Part shown: positions 62,543-64,000 of the stretch, in pieces
Layout of the letters: the number at the start of each line of letters is the position of its first letter
How positions within the stretch are numbered: position 1 is the first letter of the stretch
NCBI RefSeq assembly: GCF_003259435.1
Contig: NZ_QLMA01000002.1
Location: 62,001-126,000, forward strand
Direction: 5' to 3'
Source: Chitinophaga dinghuensis
GTDB lineage: Bacteria > Bacteroidota > Bacteroidia > Chitinophagales > Chitinophagaceae
DNA length: 64,000 bases
Notes under the pieces: model-generated
Databases searched by the model: none
The model's input: the letters and a program-made list of their open reading frames with translations, nothing else
What the model was told of the DNA's origin: nothing
Program-made: the position numbers and the translations under genes

Positions 62543-64000
62543 ATGAGTGATGCGATCAAGCATGAATGCGGACTGGCATTCATAAGATTGAGAAAACCGT
62601 TCTCATATTACCAACAGAAATATGGAACTGTTTTCTATGGGCTGAACAAACTTTATCTGCTCATGGAAAAGCAGCACAACAGGGGCCAGGACGGCGCTGG
62701 TGTAGCTGCAGTAAAATTAGATACTGAACCCGGAGTACCCTTTATGCACCGCGTACGCAGTTCCGCCCCACAGGCAATCGGCGACGTCTTTAGCAAAATA
62801 AGGGACGAAATTCAGGAAATCGAAAAGTATCAACCCGAGATAACCAAATATCCCGGACTGATGAAAGGACACACCAAATTCCTGGGAGAACTGTTGCTCG
62901 GACACCTCCGCTACGCCACCCAGGGGAAAAATAATGTGGAACTGTGCCACCCCTTCGTCAGATACAATACCATCCCTGCCCGTAACCTCGCTATGGCAGG
63001 AAACTTCAACCTGGTAAACGCAGACGAACTCTTCAAATCGCTGGACATAAACCCTGGTGAAGTCTACAAGAACAGTGACCTCGCAGCAATGCTGGAAACC
63101 GTTCACCACTATATCTGCAAAGAAGATGAGGTTCGCCGCAACGGCCTCAACATCAAAAATATCCTTCAACAGGCTTTCTCTACATTCGATGGCGGTTATC
63201 ACGCTGCCGGCCTTATCGGTACCGGCGATGCTTTCGTTATCCGCGATCCAAATGGTATCCGCCCTTCCTATTACTACATCAACGAGGACGTAATCGTAGC
63301 CGCTTCTGAAAGAGCCGCTATCCGTACTACTTTCAACGTTGGCGAAAATGAAGTACTGGAACTGATGCCAGGAAATGCCCTCATCGTAAAAGCCAACGGC
63401 GAATACGCAATAGAGCAGATCCTCGAACCTAAAGAACGTAAAGCCTGCAGCTTCGAAAGAATCTACTTCTCCAGAGGTAACGACGAGAAAATCTATAAAG
63501 AACGTACTGCCCTCGGCCGCAACCTTTCCGGTACCGTGCTGAAAGCAATCGACAACGATCTCCGTAATACCATCTTCTCCTTCATCCCTAACACGGCTGA
63601 AGTAGCCTTCTATGGCCTGCTCAAAGGTCTGGAAGACTATCTCAACAAAATCAAAGTGGAAAGAATCCTCTCCTGGGGAGAAAACTTTGATGAGGAGAAA
63701 CTGACAGAAATGGTCAACCGCCGCATCCGCATCGATAAAATCGCTATCAAGGATGTGAAAATGAGAACCTTCATTACGGAAGATTCCAGCCGTAATGAAA
63801 TGGTACAGCACGTTTATGATATTACCTACGGTACGGTAAGACCAGGCATTGACTCCCTGGTTGTTATCGACGACTCCATCGTTCGCGGTACCACCCTCAA
63901 GGAAAGTATCGTCAAAATGCTGGACCGCCTCGGACCCAAACGCATTATCATCGTTTCTTCCGCTCCTCAAATCAGATACCCAGACTGTTACGGTATCGAT
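62543..64000 (+). CDS. purF: Amidophosphoribosyltransferase (partial, C-terminus outside window)
   Basis: The frame opens at the ATG at 62543 and is still open at the window end (486 codons). It catalyses the first step of purine synthesis, PRPP plus glutamine to phosphoribosylamine. The N-terminal glutaminase part has ECGLAFI (the Cys9 position, not Cys2 as after processing elsewhere), KQHNRGQDGAG, GHLRYATQGK and AGNFNL. The PRPP loop VVIDDSIVRGTTLKES is near residue 440. The N-terminal extension before the Cys and the insert before GHLRYAT are features of the longer Bacteroidota form. The catalytic Cys is not at the processed N-terminus, so a short propeptide may be cut off. Confidence 0.9.
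   Translation, partial: MSDAIKHECGLAFIRLRKPFSYYQQKYGTVFYGLNKLYLLMEKQHNRGQDGAGVAAVKLDTEPGVPFMHRVRSSAPQAIGDVFSKIRDEIQEIEKYQPEITKYPGLMKGHTKFLGELLLGHLRYATQGKNNVELCHPFVRYNTIPARNLAMAGNFNLVNADELFKSLDINPGEVYKNSDLAAMLETVHHYICKEDEVRRNGLNIKNILQQAFSTFDGGYHAAGLIGTGDAFVIRDPNGIRPSYYYINEDVIVAASERAAIRTTFNVGENEVLELMPGNALIVKANGEYAIEQILEPKERKACSFERIYFSRGNDEKIYKERTALGRNLSGTVLKAIDNDLRNTIFSFIPNTAEVAFYGLLKGLEDYLNKIKVERILSWGENFDEEKLTEMVNRRIRIDKIAIKDVKMRTFITEDSSRNEMVQHVYDITYGTVRPGIDSLVVIDDSIVRGTTLKESIVKMLDRLGPKRIIIVSSAPQIRYPDCYGID

Noticed and set aside
62717..63970. A 417-codon minus-strand open frame
   Set aside because: It lies wholly within the amidophosphoribosyltransferase gene in antisense and has no family features.

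Overview
The window looks like a chromosomal segment of a Bacteroidota member, most likely a Chitinophaga-like Chitinophagaceae. The reasons are two SusC/SusD pairs, a FecI/FecR-type ECF sigma and anti-sigma pair next to an STN-bearing SusC, a zinc metallohydrolase lipoprotein typical of such loci, DUF4834 and DUF6377 proteins, a rimP-nusA-infB operon with a very long IF2, and several promoters that fit the Bacteroidota consensus (TTG, about 19 nt, TAnnTTTG). It is mostly ordinary chromosome. I see no prophage, integrase, transposase, insertion sequence, rRNA or CRISPR array.

Layout. 1-3.2 kb: an SRPBCC-family protein cut by the window edge, gcvT, and a secreted M28 aminopeptidase. 3.3-9.6 kb: two small genes, then an NAD-salvage cluster (Nudix-winged-helix regulator of the NrtR/AraR type, NMN adenylyltransferase-Nudix fusion, nicotinamide phosphoribosyltransferase) with a promoter overlapped by a palindrome. 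A small exported protein follows, then an unusual protein that joins a degenerate nucleotidyltransferase-like domain to a SAM methyltransferase. 9.7-16.7 kb (minus): a five-gene operon of two tandem TetR regulators, TolC-type channel, adaptor and RND pump, with candidate operators at its promoter. 16.8-21.6 kb: aminotransferase, dnaN, fatty-acid hydroxylase-family protein, and small membrane and lipoproteins. 21.6-27.9 kb: a TPP riboswitch and the operon thiS-thiC-tenI-like-thiD-thiE-thiG-thiH, without thiF. 28.3-40.8 kb: a phytase-like lipoprotein, an NlpE-like protein, then a polysaccharide-utilisation locus (DUF6377 regulator, SusC, SusD, GH31), an MBL-fold hydrolase and a DUF6624 lipoprotein. 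40.9-51.0 kb (minus): an ECF sigma/anti-sigma controlled locus of STN-SusC, SusD, zinc metallohydrolase and DUF4302 lipoproteins. 51.3-55.2 kb: CPBP protease, stand-alone macrodomain, flavin amine oxidase, tRNA with anticodon CAT, HAD phosphatase, DUF4834 protein. 55.3-60.9 kb: rimP-nusA-infB with a terminator-like hairpin in its leader. 61.0 kb to the end: a SurA-like isomerase and an amidophosphoribosyltransferase that runs off the window.

How they connect. The NAD cluster is a self-contained nicotinamide salvage route (nicotinamide to NMN to NAD) with its own probable sensor-repressor. The thi operon makes both halves of thiamine and joins them under TPP control. The two SusCD loci are regulated differently: one by a membrane-spanning DUF6377 protein, the other by a trans-envelope sigma/anti-sigma relay. 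The most unusual coding item is the nucleotidyltransferase-like/methyltransferase fusion at 8046-9596. The most interesting regulatory items are the palindrome on the NAD promoter, the paired inverted repeats in front of the double-TetR efflux operon, and the rimP leader hairpin. No computation or database search was possible, so family names rest on recognised motifs and neighbourhood.
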